Shown here: positions 11,101-23,402 of the stretch, piece after piece
Numbering within the stretch: the stretch's first letter is position 1
Layout: each line of letters starts with the position of its first letter
The notes under the pieces: model-generated
Seen by the model: only the letters and a program-made list of their open reading frames with translations
Told to the model about the DNA's origin: nothing
Database searches by the model: none
Assembly (NCBI RefSeq): GCF_000002865.3
Contig: NW_001865087.1
Location: 29,223 to 93,222, forward strand
DNA length: 64,000 nucleotides
Direction of reading: 5' to 3'
Origin: Monosiga brevicollis MX1
Lineage: Eukaryota > Opisthokonta > Choanoflagellata > Craspedida > Salpingoecidae
Position numbers and translations under genes: made by a program

Positions 11101-14100
11101 CTCAGCGAGGGCCAAGACGTCGGCTGTAGCCCAGCCCAAGACCAGGGCAGTCATGTTGCGCGCGTCGCCCCGGCGCTCAATGGTTAGTGTGGAGTTGAAA
11201 TGGCCAGCAAGCTCATCGTGGTCGAGGGTGCCCGAGTTCGGGCGGGCGCTCAGCGAAAACGCAGGCTGACCGACCAACGCAGGCACGCAGCGTCGGGTTG
11301 AAGGGTCGCGGCGATAAAAGCCCGGACAGCGGGTTGCTGCATAGCAATCATTGCCAACACGCAGCGCTCCCGATGCACAGGCAACACCCACGGCAACAGC
11401 TGTCCGGCAGCCAAATGGAGTCAAGGTAGCGCCCTCAGGACAGCCCAAATTGGATGCCCAACCAAAAGACAGGTGCACAGGCATTCCAGGGAGGAAAATG
11501 AGAGAGAAAAGGTCATCATAGGCCACGAGTGATGTCACATTCAGAACGCAGGATTCCAGCCCGCATGAGATGCTCTCCAGGTTGTACAAAAGCGCCTCGC
11601 CGCGCTCGTTGCTGAGCCGCAAGGTACTGTTGTCCAGCACGAGCAGCCGGGCCAAGTGAACAAGTGGATCTGCAGGATCCCCCAGTCCAACCGTGAGCGT
11701 GCTCACATTGGCGGCCGTGGCAGCATCCGCGAGTAAAGCACCCGGCTGAAAAGGTCCGTGAGCATTGGCTGGGGCCAATGCAGGATCCCAAAATACTCGA
11801 AATTCACCGTGTGCCGTGGGATTCACCTGGTCAACCGCAACCTCTTCGACACCCGCCGACAGATTTGAGGGAACAAGAACGAGCTGCCCATCATACGACT
11901 CCAAAAGCAAAACCACATGCAAGCCCAGAGCGACACGCATCGAAGGTAGCGACAGGTTTGTGAGACCACCCGTGTATGGCAGCCGCACAGAGACCGTGGT
12001 GTTGGCCAGATATACTTGCATGGCGGCTGCCTCGCTGGAGCTTTGGACCAGGATAATCCAGGCGACATTGGTTGCCTGGACCGCAACGGCCACATCAATC
12101 CCGCACCAGCCGGGCCGAGCGTCACGGTCGGGCCCCAAAGTCAACTGAGCTCGAGCAACGGCTGGCTCCGCCAGCTGGCACACGCCAGCCTCCGAAGTGA
12201 GAGTTCCCGCAGGGCATGGCAGGTCGGTCAAGAGGCCTAGATTGGGCTGATCAAGCGTAACCGGAGGCGGGGCCAAAACACACTGCAGGCTGCCCTCGCC
12301 CTGAACGACGGTCATGAAGCCGGCAGCCGCACAGCTGGTACGGACGGCCCCCTGGGCTGGCAGCTGCACCACAATGACTGCGCTGTCCGCCAGGACGACA
12401 TCCGAGGACATGTCCAGATTCTCGTCGGCGAGGAGCACGGGCTGAAACAAGGTATCGCTCCCGTTGGAGATGACCCGCCCGACCACTTGCTGCCAGGCGA
12501 ACGAGGCATTGGCCCTGGGTCGAGTGAGGGAACGATTAAAGCCTAGAACCACCAAGCCCTGATGCTCGGCACGCAGCGCGTGGCAAGGCACAGCGCTACA
12601 GTTGATGGGCCAGCTGATGGCAGGCGACAGCACGCGTGTATCTGGGAACAGGTGGCGCAGGGAACTGCTCTCGGCGCTGCTGTCAAGCAAGACATCGTCC
12701 AGGCGCATGAAGAGGGCAAATTCAGGGAAGATGCGGCTCCAGGTGGCAGGAACGGCCACGAGACCCGATATACCCGTTGTATTGATGGCCACGTCAGGAA
12801 AGAGAGCAACCGCACGACCTTCGGCATTGAGATGAGTGGTGGTTTCCAGCAAGAACTGGGCCGTCCTGAGCCAGGTGGGGCTCGACAGCAGCTCGGTGGC
12901 CCTATACAAGATGACGCGCGTGGTGGCAGCCTCCGAGGCTTCAATGCGAATTGAGGTGCGCACTTGCGCAAGTGCATCGTTCATATCAGGCGCCATAACG
13001 GCGACTTGCAAAGCCTGGGTTGGAATGTGCGCCTCCTCGCACGTCCAAAGGCGGGTGCGCCTCATGGTCCCTGGACAACGGGGGAGCGTGTAGCACTGAT
13101 CTGCCTCGTTGCGTAGAGCGCAATCGGCAGCCTGATTGGCCGCACAATGGCCCGTCGAGCGGGCCGAGGGAGAGCCATCCGCACAGGGGGCAGTGGCTTG
13201 AGAGTCCAGAAAGAGTGTGAAGGTGTTGTTGTTCTCAAAAACCTGGTCGACTGGGCCGGCAAACACGGTGCGCGGCTCCACAGAAAGCAAGAGACCGTCT
13301 GCCTCGCTATAAGTGGCATTTGTGACTGATACAACCACAAAGGCACCATCGGAGGGTCGCTGCAGCCGACATAGCAGGTCGAGGCCACCTGCGAGCAACG
13401 AAGGGACCGCGGGCAAGTAGGCTGCGGCGGGAGAGTTGTCTGCAGGGCCGCGAATGCGTACGCGGCGGACCAACGGCATGGTGTCGGCGTCCAAGGTGAA
13501 CGAGGCCGGCTCCAGAGTCTCGTTGACATGATAAGACAGATTGAAGAGTGCACACGGGGGCTCTAGACAATTCACGAGCTCGTAGCGGAGCTCTTGTGCC
13601 ACGGAACTGAAGCGTGCGCCATCATTGCTGACGGTCACATTGAGGGTCATGGGTCGGGTGATGCCGTCTGGAAGCAGGCATTGCACCAGATTGCCAGAGT
13701 CGAAAATGGCCATCGTGGTGAAGGCCACGCGAGCGGCGTGGCTGGCTGTCTCTTCAAAGTGGCAAGTGAGATTGGCAGTGTTGGCAAAGTCCACGCCGGC
13801 CACATCGATGAGCATGACACCACTGCCCAGCGTAACAACGATGGGGTCGACGGTTCCATGAACTTCAGGCACTGGATTATTACAAAGGGCCCCATAAAAG
13901 CCTAAGACAGCAGCAAGCAAGGCCAGGATGAGGCGCGGCACGAGAGACTCGGCAAACAATTGCTGAAGAAGATGGGAGAAGAGGAAGCGGCGCGATGATA
14001 CGACATGGGCCGGCGCGGCGTCAATGGTCAACAGGGGTCTCGAAGACTGTCATGGAAGGGGTCAACCACTCTGAACCAACCCGTGAAACAAGAGCAGAGG

Positions 14101-17100
14101 CCTGATAGGGCGGAGCAGATGCCGTGACCGTGGCACTTGTCTGGGGGACAGTAGAAGGCGCATTGATTGTCGCCCGTTCCCACGTAGTGGTCGTCACAAC
14201 CACACGTTGCATTCTGTCGATAGCATTGGCCGTGCTCGTTGCAAAAGTCGGCCCGCGTGCATTCATGTTGGCAGAGAGTGCCCACAAAGTTGCTTCCGGG
14301 ATCACAGTTGCAGACACCGGTGATGCTGTTGCAAGAGCCGCCGTTCTGTCACGTGCAAGAACCCAAGCGGATGGATGAGGCTAGAAGCAAGGCGGCGCAG
14401 GTTGTCTGAGCACCGGTCAGGGGGGCTGGGCTTACCTGGCAGGCACAATTCTCGCAGGTGGGACCGTAAAAGTTGCCGATACAGGCACACTCCATATCTC
14501 CAGAAGTGGCATTGCAAGCGCAACGACCGTAGTTTTGGCAGGGACCGGCACACGTCTTGGCAACGCACACGCCGTTTGCGTCGGGCTCGTAGCAGGGCTC
14601 GCAGGCACATTGTCCCGTGAAGACATTGCATGTTCCATGACCTCCGCAAACCTACTCAGCAAACACCGCGTTTCGCAGCGCGAATGTTGGTCAGTTTCTT
14701 CCCAGCGCTCTACCAGAATAGGTTCTGGCTCCAATGTTTGCCCCAGTCACGCTGCTTGGCCCATGCCGGCTGGACAATGACGAAACTTGCCTCGCCATCG
14801 CCCGTGGCAGCATCAATGCCGGGACAAGTCTGGTCGCATGTTTCACCCCACCAACCGGCAGCGCATTCACAGATGCCATTGCTGGTGACACGGGCTGTTG
14901 TGGGGAGCACGAGCGTGAGCAACGATGACAATGGCGGCCAAGCCAAGCAGGTCACGGCGCGATGAAGACGCTGAATCAGAGAAAGCCACGTACTCGAGGC
15001 GAGACTGGCTCGGGACGCGGTGCAGACGCCATCAAGAAAGATGCCACAGGCCACATCGCAGTCTTCATCACTTTGGCCCACGAAGCAAGCTGTGTTGGCA
15101 CCCTCGGCTTCACAGGGGCAGCCGGCAGTGCTGCAGTTGGCCCCCTTGAAGCCACACTCGCAAAAGCACTGCCCTGTGCCTGCGTCGCAAGTTCCGTGGT
15201 TATTGCAAGGAGATGCGGCGCCTCCGGGGCACTGCGATGGGAAAACGACAACAAGCAAACGAAAAGGAACAGTGAGCCTTCTTGTTGCCTTCTTTTTTTT
15301 TTTTTTTTCCTCCTCAAATCTTGCCGTCCAGGGAAAGGAGGTGCAACACGTACCTCGTTGCTACAGTCACTGCCCCAGTAACCAGTGTCACAGGTACACG
15401 TGGATCGGGCAAAGTTTGGCGTCCCGTGGCCAGAGCACCAGGCTAACACACGCCTACGATTGTGCGAAAACAATGAGGTTGAAGGTCAGAAATGAAGCTG
15501 GTCTTCAGAGAAGACTTGAGGTTGGTCGAATCGGATGGCGGCTGGAGAACGCACGTGTTGTCCGCAGACGGCACGGCCTGGTTGGCAGCATCAACGGGAT
15601 CGAGAACGGCTCCCGGAGGACGAGAACAGGTGGGTGTCGAGCCCGTATTGATGGCAATGGCCCAGTTGGTGGCCTTGCAGTAGCCAGAATCGGTCCAACC
15701 AGAGAGGCACTCGCCCAGATCATAGGACCAACCACACCCCTCAACCTAAGATTCACAACAATCAGCAAAACAAATGCGCGGGGGGGATGCGAAAGGGGAG
15801 GAGAAAATGGTGGCGTCGACGCGACATCGAAGCGCGTTTCATTGCCCAGAAACAACATGACGAACACAAGCACACAAACATACTTGTCGACAGGAAGTGC
15901 AGGAGCTGAAGGTGCTGCAAATGGGGCAGCATTCGTTATTGGAGAGCGCCTCTGTTGCACATCCGTTGACCTGTAGGCAAACAAACGGAAACGGGTGAGC
16001 TCTGGGTATGGGCAGGGGTTGTGTGGTTTGACAGACGCCAGAGCTCGGATGACAAGAATTGTGTTGAGAAGTGCCGCCGTCTGATCCCAAGGAATTCCCA
16101 CCAAATTGTCGTCCATGACACAGGTTGAAGATGAAGCACACCAGCCACAGCCGTCAACGTTGGCGCACTCGCCACATGTCGCCTGAGTAGCACAAGACAA
16201 GCCCCGGATTTGAGAAATGATGGCATGTGGAACCCACAAAGAGGAACGAGGGGTGGGAAACAGGACGGCATCAAAGAAAAGGCGGGCATACGTGTTGCGA
16301 GCAGTAGTCATTGCAAGAAAAAGCGGAAATTTCGAACCCGCTGTCCAAAACGGTCGTCTGCGGCCAGGAGAGTTTTCAGAAGTCAAGGCAATCAGGCACA
16401 CTGCGACGGTCGGGCAGATGATCGGAAGGGGTTGGTGTTCCACGGGGCTGCAAGCGCACCGTATCGAATTCAACAAATTCCAGGGTGCTATCAGCGGCCA
16501 GAGAGCCAAAGCGGTAGCTGTCAAGCCCAGTGACCCCACTGATTTTCATGTTGAAAGTAAAGTCCTTGTTGGGAAGATTTGAAAGCACCATGCCGTCCGT
16601 GCTGGGAGGTATCAGAAAATTGGAAGGCAGTGACGGGCAGGTATGAACTTGCTCCTGCTTTATCTTTGAGAAATGGTTTCAGAGGGGCGGGTGGAAGCGA
16701 TTGGTGCTTACCAGCAGGTGGCCCAAGCCCATTGCATGAGGCCGGTGGCAGAGACCGGGTCCCATTGATAGCAATCATTGGTAGCCTCGGAGCAATCGCT
16801 GGACATGCCAGTATCATCATCACGCACGGATACCGTGCCGCCGGGGCCTCCATTGGCGGTTCCCAGGTCTGGGCTCTCGATGGCGAGGCGCAGGCGTCCG
16901 CCATCTGAGCAAAGCAGAGCGTAAGAGGGGTGAGCAAGTGATGATGATTATAAATGGCCACTTGGCAAGCTGGCTAGCTGTGCGCGTTGCTTGATGGTGG
17001 CGGCGTCGGGGTTGTTGTGTGCGCGATGGCAGGCGGACCTTCGTTGCCGGGGCGATCGAGATTGACGATGAAGGAGAGCTTGTTGTTGGTGTCAATGATG

Positions 17101-17907
17101 AAATAAAGGGTTGTCGTCTCATATCGTTCGTAGCCCACATTTGAGGAGGAGCCAAAAGGGTAGTTATAGGCTGGGGCGGGAGCAAGGACAGCAGCGAAGA
17201 ATGGTGTGAGAAGAGACGGCGATTCAACTCTGCTGCACTGTGATGAATCCCGTGCAAGGAGAGCGGGAAGGCTGTTTTGACCTTGCGTTGGTGAGGAGAA
17301 GAGACGTACCATACCAAATACCGCCCGACTCAACGTCGTAGCAGTTTCCGCCTGGACCGGTGCGAGACCATTGCCCCGTTGGAGGGATGGGGTCCCCTAA
17401 AAACGGCCAGGGTCGGTGCAGCACAAAAAGTTGAGATGAACACGGCATGGCTACGGCCTGCCAAGAAGAAGGCGACGCAAGCACAGACACACACAGACAC
17501 GCACGCACGCACGCACACACGCAAGAGTCGTGCATCCGGGGAGCGAGCAGGCACGTACCGACGTCAAACTGGAGGCCACAAATTTCCTCGTTGACCATGG
17601 CGTGGCCTGGGGGCATTGAAATGATGGGGCGAACGAGGCGGGTTCGTGCGCCTTCTTCACGGGCAAAGTCCCATCGCACCTACAAAAACGTCACAGCGCC
17701 CCGGCATAGCATTCACATGAGCACACAGGGCGCGGGTGCAGAAGCGAGCAGGACAAGGAGGGGCCCACGAACCCGATAACAGAGAGCCTCGCTGGTCTGA
17801 GCTGAGGTGGGATGGAGCAGAGCAGCGAGCGCAAAGCCGAGCAGTAACAGCCGACCGGAGAGTCCGAGCCAACAGCTCTGCGGCCGCGTCATGGCGGCCG
17901 CTGTCAT
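5134..17907 (-). CDS. Giant type I membrane protein with PSI-like and EGF-like modules
   Basis: Start is ATG 17907 (or 17892), followed by a signal peptide (GRLLLLGFALAALLHPTSA). Supported exons: 17773-17907, 17559-17679, 17310-17396, 17039-17170, 16712-16904, 16460-16601, 16102-16182, 15884-15970, about 15530-15739 (end unclear), 15354-15442, 14994-15231, about 14782-14894, 14436-14651, 14081-14345, 5134-13901. Order: an unrecognised N-terminal domain, two PSI-like segments (C-x2-C-x5-GCGWC type), several EGF/laminin-EGF-like modules, then about 2700 residues of unrecognised ectodomain with many N-x-S/T sites and recurring short CPxG...C clusters and a Gly/Ser linker. A membrane segment near 5595-5665 (ALIVALAIAIPLAVLICCLV) precedes RRRK and a tail of about 150 residues with NPLY, GNYLQV and AGYFDP. 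The EGF signature CSCFTG|FYGALC is completed across the 14080-13902 intron, which joins the small exons to the 8768-nt exon. Likely a cell-surface adhesion or receptor protein of about 3600 residues; ligand unknown. Confidence 0.8.
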
Positions 17908-19810
17908 GCCGAGGCGCGTCAAAGGTCGCCCCTCCAGAACCTAGTCAGCCGGGTCAATGTCGGTGCGCAAAGTGGTGGGACGGGGAGCAATGGCAGTCAC
18001 GGCCCTCTCTACACAAAAGGAACCAAGGAACCCCGGGCACAGAGATTGAGACGAGCGGTGCCAAGCAGCAGTCCGACGAGAGCGAGCGCGCACAAAACGA
18101 GAACGAGAGACGGAACGAGAACGAGAGAGAGACAGAGAGAGACGGAGAAACGCGCACACACGCGCATGCAAACATACGAAACAAACACAGAGACAGAGAG
18201 AGGGAGAGAGAACGAGAGAGAGCGCGCGACGGAGAGAGAATCAGAGCGAGAGCGACGGAGAGAGAGAGAGAGGGAGAACCAGAGAGAGAGAGAGAGAACC
18301 AGAGAGAAAGAGAGAGAGAACCAGAGAGAGAGCGCGCGCGTGACGGAGAGAGCGCGCGCGTGACGGAGAGAGCGCGACGGAGAGAGAGGCGAGGTGCAGA
18401 CGCACAGCTCCGACGGGGCGCCAAAAAAACGTTTTGCGTACACACACCTTGAGAATAGAGAGTAAAATGAAGAAGAACAGAGAGAGGGATAACGGCGAGT
18501 GAGATGGAGCAGAGATGGGAATGAAAGAGGTGATGGGAGGCAGAGAGATGGATTGGATGAGACTTTGGCAAGTGGTAATTTGAGAGGTCAATCCAGAGAT
18601 GTTCACAGAAGATAAGTTATAACCAGAGTTTGATTTGGCAAGAGGACGCGTAGCAGAGGTACGAAGCTGTGGCGAGAGGCGCAAAAGTCACAAAACTTTG
18701 AGTGGGACACGAGGATGCTGCACAAAGAGGTGGGGGGTGTGCGGGAGAGAAAACCAGAGGATGGTACGAAATGCCAGCTGAAAGTAGAGATTTGTACGGG
18801 GTCATGACAACGGATACTCTGCAATAGCAAGCCAGGGCAGAGGTTCAATTACACTGAATCACGTCAGCAGAGATGTGAACGATTTCAGTCGTCCCAATAG
18901 AGAAAGCAAGCTTCCACCCCAAGCACTTGATTTCTTCAAACACAACACCAAAGGCGGCGACATTCCCAAATGTTGCGCACAAGGCTGTAATAGACTTTTT
19001 GCATCAACATGGCCAATTTATGCAGAAACCAATGTAGACGCCTACGTAGTAAATGAATCATATTGACAGGTTGCTTCATGGTCAAGAACCATCCACTTCT
19101 GCGTTTGTAGATGCTGTGGGATACATTCAACTTTATGTAGTTTTCAACACTTACCAAAGGTTATTTTATGCAGAAGAATAACAAGTTGTTGAAGGACAAG
19201 GCTATCACTTGTTCGGTCATACTTGAAGGTGGGACAAAACAAGCACGTGCAATCAAGTTCAAGGCCAACTCACTACATGTAAGGCTTTGCTGCCGCTGCC
19301 TGCCAAATGTCCCGACCTGCCGGCCGCACCGCACACACAGGGCCGTGAAGGAACACGGAACGCGGTGGGCGTCCATCATCAGGAATGGCCTGGACCGACC
19401 CCCAGCCAGCAGGACCGGGTCGCGAATAAAATAAAAGAGCAAAATTGCAAAGGCAAAGACCAATGGCCACGATCTTTTAAAAGCGCCCCTGAATTTGAAG
19501 CGCTTATATCAACGATGCGGCACGAGTACGTGGTCGAGGGCGACGTCCATTGTTGCAAGTGTGTGGTGTGCTTGGACGTGCATGGGTGTGCTTCTTGCTT
19601 CTCGGTGCCAAGTTGTGGACGCACGCGGTGGCGTCTGTTGTTGTTTTTAAAGGATCCTTTTTGCAGGCCCTCTTTCACGCGAAGCGATTGTGCTTCAGGT
19701 TGCACAGACGCTGCTTTGTTGCCCTCTTACTACTTTGATGGCCTCTGGTATTTTGAATGAACTGTGGACTGCACCTAAGCCAATGCGACCAGCTGCCAGC
19801 GAACCAAGGT
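17908..19810. other. Intergenic stretch with purine-rich simple repeats
   Basis: The left part is dominated by GA-rich simple sequence, entered separately. From about 18850 to 19800 the composition is ordinary, but open frames are short and no family, splice chain or RNA gene is recognisable. It probably holds the promoter of the giant receptor gene and the 3' flank of ankyrin gene 2. Confidence 0.5.
18071..18400 (+). repeat. GA-rich microsatellite field
   Basis: Interrupted (GA)n with CG-containing variants (GAGAGAGCGCGCG, ACCAGAGAGA) covers the stretch. It creates long Arg/Glu-rich or Leu/Ser-rich open frames on the two strands; these are composition artefacts. Confidence 0.9.
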
Positions 19811-21060
19811 TCATGACGTGAATGGAAGCTGCGCCGGGGGCTGCGGCAGGCCAGCTTGATGGGCAGCAAACACGGGCGTCATTCGAAAACTGAACCCACG
19901 ATGGCAGGCCACTTCGAGTGGCGTCCGGCCGTCCTGCGTATGCATCGCATCCGACCATGAGGACAAGAACCATAAGGCGCAGAGAGAATCGGGGAGCGGC
20001 ACTGACGCTGTTCTTGTCCTGGGCGTCGGCCCCATGCTTCAATAGGAGTTCCGCGACCTCGGCATAACCAACTTCAGCGGCCAAGTGCAATGGTGTCTGG
20101 CCTTCCTGCGCCATGTTCGGAGCGAACGCGCACCGAATATGAGAACGAAATACACGGCACCAACAAGCAAAAACAAAAAAGCCGGCACGGGCAAGGGGGA
20201 GGGATACACAAACCGTATTTTTGGCTGCAACATCAGCGCCGTGGCTCAGCAAAAGGCTTACGAGCCCCACGTGTCCGATATCAGAAGCATTGTGTAGCGG
20301 GGTCCACCCATCCTGCAGAGTCACGTGCCATAGCCATCGGCGCGCGTACACACAAACCATCAGAAAAAAAAAATCAGCTCAAGCGTCTCATGAGGGTCGA
20401 TTTCTTGTTTGTGCGAGGCCATTCTGCACGCTTGAAAGGGGCGACACGCGCTGTGGCAACTCACATCGGGGGTGGCTCGAGCATCAGCGCCAAGCCCCAA
20501 TAGGATCTTGGCCGCTTCCAGGTGACCGTTGTAGCAGGCACAATGCAGTGGCGTCAAGCCATTCTGTGGATTCATATCCCAGGTCGTCACTGCACCGCGA
20601 CAAGACTCGAGAGCTCCGGACAGGTGGGTGAGACCAACCTTGCTCTTGGCTTTGGCGTCGGCGCCGCACGTCAACAGGATCCCCACCATCTCCACATGAC
20701 CATTGTCACAGGCACAATGCATCGATGTCCAGCCGTTCTATGGAATTCGATCCAGTCAGCCGCGCACATCTGCAGCAGGGCGGGGCGGGGCGGGGGCGCT
20801 GAGGCGTCAAGGCGCGGGGACAACGGAGATGTGCACCTGACCTTGTTTCTACGTTCAGGATCGGCATCGTGCTTCAGCAAAACCTGCACGGCCTCAACAT
20901 GCCCGTGCTGGCAGGCCAAATGCAGTGGTGTCCATCCCTCTTTGCTGTACAAAGCAGCACTTGAGATCCGTTCTGGATCCCAGCTGCTCAGCAACTGCAG
21001 CGCCACATGTGACTCTGAGGCCAGACAGGCCTTGAACAGCTGCTCTCCATCTGTGCTCAT
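19811..21060 (-). CDS. Ankyrin-repeat protein 2
   Basis: Six exons join in phase 0 into a complete 245-residue protein: 20842-21060, 20639-20737, 20465-20563, 20214-20312, 20007-20105 and 19811-19933, ending in TGA. Exon 1 carries a cap (MSTDGEQLFKACLASE) fused to the first repeat (GWTPLHLACQHGHVEAVQVL). Exons 2-5 are each exactly 99 nt and each encode one 33-residue ankyrin repeat. Exon 6 encodes a half repeat (DGRTPLEVACHRGF) and a Pro-rich tail. No membrane segment or signal peptide is present, so a cytosolic binding adaptor is likely. The cap and exon design match ankyrin gene 1, but the introns here are not repeats of each other, so this copy is older or more diverged. Confidence 0.88.
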
Positions 21061-21500
21061 CTTGATCCGACCCGCCGCACCACCTTTGCCCTAACCCAAA
21101 GCACCCGTCCAACGCTGCAACGCATTGACAATGAGGCAATGTTGTGAATCAGAGCCAGCGGCACGGACACGGACATGGATACAGTCACAGACACGGACAC
21201 GGATACAGACACGGACACGGACACGGACACGGACACGGGCACGGGCACTACCTGCGCAACAAGCAACAACCGCTAAAAATCTTTCTCTTTCTCTCTCTCT
21301 CTTCTTCTCTTGTTTCCCACACGTGGTAGTTGTGCTTTTCCTTTGTGTCTTTGCTCTTTATTTCTCTCTTTCTCAAACCGACCAAACCAATTCATTCTCT
21401 CTCTCTCTTCTCTCTCTTCTCTCAGCGCAAATTATCTGACAACAAAAATACAACTTTTAAAGGTTAAAGGGCGTATTTTCACTTTACACGCCCATCGATC
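21061..21500. promoter_or_regulatory. Divergent intergenic region, ankyrin gene 2 / propeller gene 1
   Basis: About 440 bp separate two divergent start codons, so both promoters probably lie here. It contains a CACGGA-type tandem repeat at 21162-21247 and pyrimidine-rich sequence at about 21280-21425. No TATA box or defined factor site can be called with confidence. Confidence 0.4.
21162..21247 (+). repeat. ACGGAC hexanucleotide tandem repeat
   Basis: Units of ACGGAC, with ATGGAT and ATACAG-type variants, repeat across about 86 bp. Confidence 0.9.
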
Positions 21501-22835
21501 ATGAACGGGATCAGGCGGGCCGGGCCGCTGCCGCTGCCACTGCCGCTGCTGCTGCTGCTGCTGCTGCTGTGGGTCGTGGGGCTTGGTTCGGCGTTGGATG
21601 CGGATGTGGAGGAGCCGTTTATTGACGTTGACGAGGATGGTACGCTGATCATCAATGGTAGCAACCATATTATTGTCAATGGGGTCGACGTGCTGGAGCG
21701 TATCACATCGCTGTCTTCCGCCATCGAGACCCTTCTCGAGTTGCAGATTGAGCTTTATCCGCCGGGGTTTGAAAAGCATGTCATCACCGCGGCCATCGAT
21801 GGTGCCATTTCCGTGTATGGGGCCGACTTGGATAACGATGGCTACATTGATGTTCTCAGCGCGGGCTTTGGCGACGGCACAATTGCGTGGTATCACAACC
21901 ACGGCAACGGCACCTTTTCGGCCCCGCTCATCGTGGCTGCCAACCTTACTACCGCACGCTCCGTGTACGCAGCAGACCTGGATCACGATAATTACATTGA
22001 CATTCTCAGTGCCAGCGAAGGGGATGATACAGTGGCCTGGTACCGCAACTACGGCAATGGCACCTTCTCCAATCAGATTATTATCAACCAGACCTTGGAT
22101 GGGCCCCGCTCAGTCTACGCAGCAGACCTGGACAACGACGGCAACATGGATGTCCTAAGTGCCAGCGTCAACGACAACACGATTGCTTGGTATCAAAACA
22201 ACGGCGCTGGCGTCTTTTCTGCCCCAAAACCCATTACCACCGCTGCCAATGGCTCCCTCGCAGTGTACGCGGCCGACCTGGACAACGACGGGCACCTTGA
22301 TGTCCTCAGCGCCAGCTACTACGACAACAAGATTGCCTGGTATCACAACAATGGCAACGGCACTTTTGCACCCCAAGATGTCATCACATCGGCCATTGAC
22401 GGAGCGTGGACGGTGTACGCGGCCGACCTCGACAACGACGGCCACACGGACGTCGTCAGCGCCAGCGAACTTGACCACATGATCGCGTGGTACCGCAACA
22501 GGGGCAATGGCACCTTCTCAGCCCCAATCACCATTACCACCGCTGCCGAGGGCGCGCAATCCGTGTATGCAGCGGACCTGGACGGTGACGGTGATCTCGA
22601 CGTTTTAAGCGCCGCCTACACCAACGGCAAGATTACCTGGTATCGTAACAACGGGGATGGCACCTTTGCCGCTCCCAGCGACATTGACACGACTGCCAAA
22701 TATGCACGGTGCGTCTATGCTGCAGACCTCGACGGCGATGGCGACCTCGACGTCCTCAGCGCCAGCGCCGACGACAACATGATTGCGTGGTACCGCAACG
22801 ACAGCCCGTTTACCCCCATCCTCAATCAAACCTGA
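21501..22835 (+). CDS. Secreted seven-bladed FG-GAP/VCBS propeller protein 1
   Basis: A single uninterrupted 444-codon frame starts at ATG 21501. It has a Leu-rich signal peptide (PLPLPLLLLLLLLWVVGLGSA), a linker with N-glycosylation sites, and seven repeats of about 50 residues. Each repeat reads roughly SVYAADLDNDGHLDVLSAS, then IAWYRNNGNGTFS. The DxDxDGxxD loops are the calcium-binding signature of FG-GAP/VCBS repeats, and seven repeats fit a closed beta-propeller. There is no C-terminal membrane segment, so it is probably secreted. It is intronless in an intron-rich region, and has a tandem paralogue at 23824 and another at 39600. Ligand unknown; integrin alpha-chain propellers use the same blade type. 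Confidence 0.9.
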   Translation: MNGIRRAGPLPLPLPLLLLLLLLWVVGLGSALDADVEEPFIDVDEDGTLIINGSNHIIVNGVDVLERITSLSSAIETLLELQIELYPPGFEKHVITAAIDGAISVYGADLDNDGYIDVLSAGFGDGTIAWYHNHGNGTFSAPLIVAANLTTARSVYAADLDHDNYIDILSASEGDDTVAWYRNYGNGTFSNQIIINQTLDGPRSVYAADLDNDGNMDVLSASVNDNTIAWYQNNGAGVFSAPKPITTAANGSLAVYAADLDNDGHLDVLSASYYDNKIAWYHNNGNGTFAPQDVITSAIDGAWTVYAADLDNDGHTDVVSASELDHMIAWYRNRGNGTFSAPITITTAAEGAQSVYAADLDGDGDLDVLSAAYTNGKITWYRNNGDGTFAAPSDIDTTAKYARCVYAADLDGDGDLDVLSASADDNMIAWYRNDSPFTPILNQT

Positions 22836-23367
22836 GCCGTACAGCGCCTTGTCTTTGTTTGACATGTCATTCTTACATGTTAGTGGTGTTTTGAGTATCA
22901 TGGTTATTATTCCCAAGCTTTAACCCCCTTTACATCCCGCGAGCATGCTGTCCATGCCGTTCACCTGGATGCGAGGTGTGAGCGTGCCGTGTCGTCTTGT
23001 GTTTTTTGAAAATTTAATAATGAAACTTACCACATGTGTTTCTCTTCTTGCTCCCTCTCTCTCCCCCCTAACAGGGACATGTTGGTGCGCCACTTTGGGC
23101 AGGGGCTTTGGGTGTCGAGTCCTTTCAGCCAGTAAATTACCGTTATTTATGAGATCCATGAGCCACCCTTAGGGGTGGACTTCCTTCTTGGTGCGCGTGG
23201 TGGGCATGGGTGTTCTGTTGGTTGTTGTTTTTCAGTGGTGTTTGATCCTTTTGCTCCTTGTTATTACATGTGGTAGTTATGCGATTCGTCTTTGCTGTTT
23301 ATACCTTTCTCTTTCTTAAACCTCTGTCTCTCTTAGACTGTCTCTCTCTCTCTCTTAACATCCATGT

Positions 23368-23402
<35 letters not shown>

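Noticed and set aside
13902-14031. A signal peptide at the start of the 8.9-kb open frame
   Set aside because: The frame has no ATG there (it begins TTG), and the hydrophobic stretch is intron sequence; splicing at 13902 restores an EGF signature.
17736-18571. Long Arg/Glu-rich (plus) and Leu/Ser-rich (minus) open frames
   Set aside because: Produced by the GA/CT simple repeat; no domain, no splice context.
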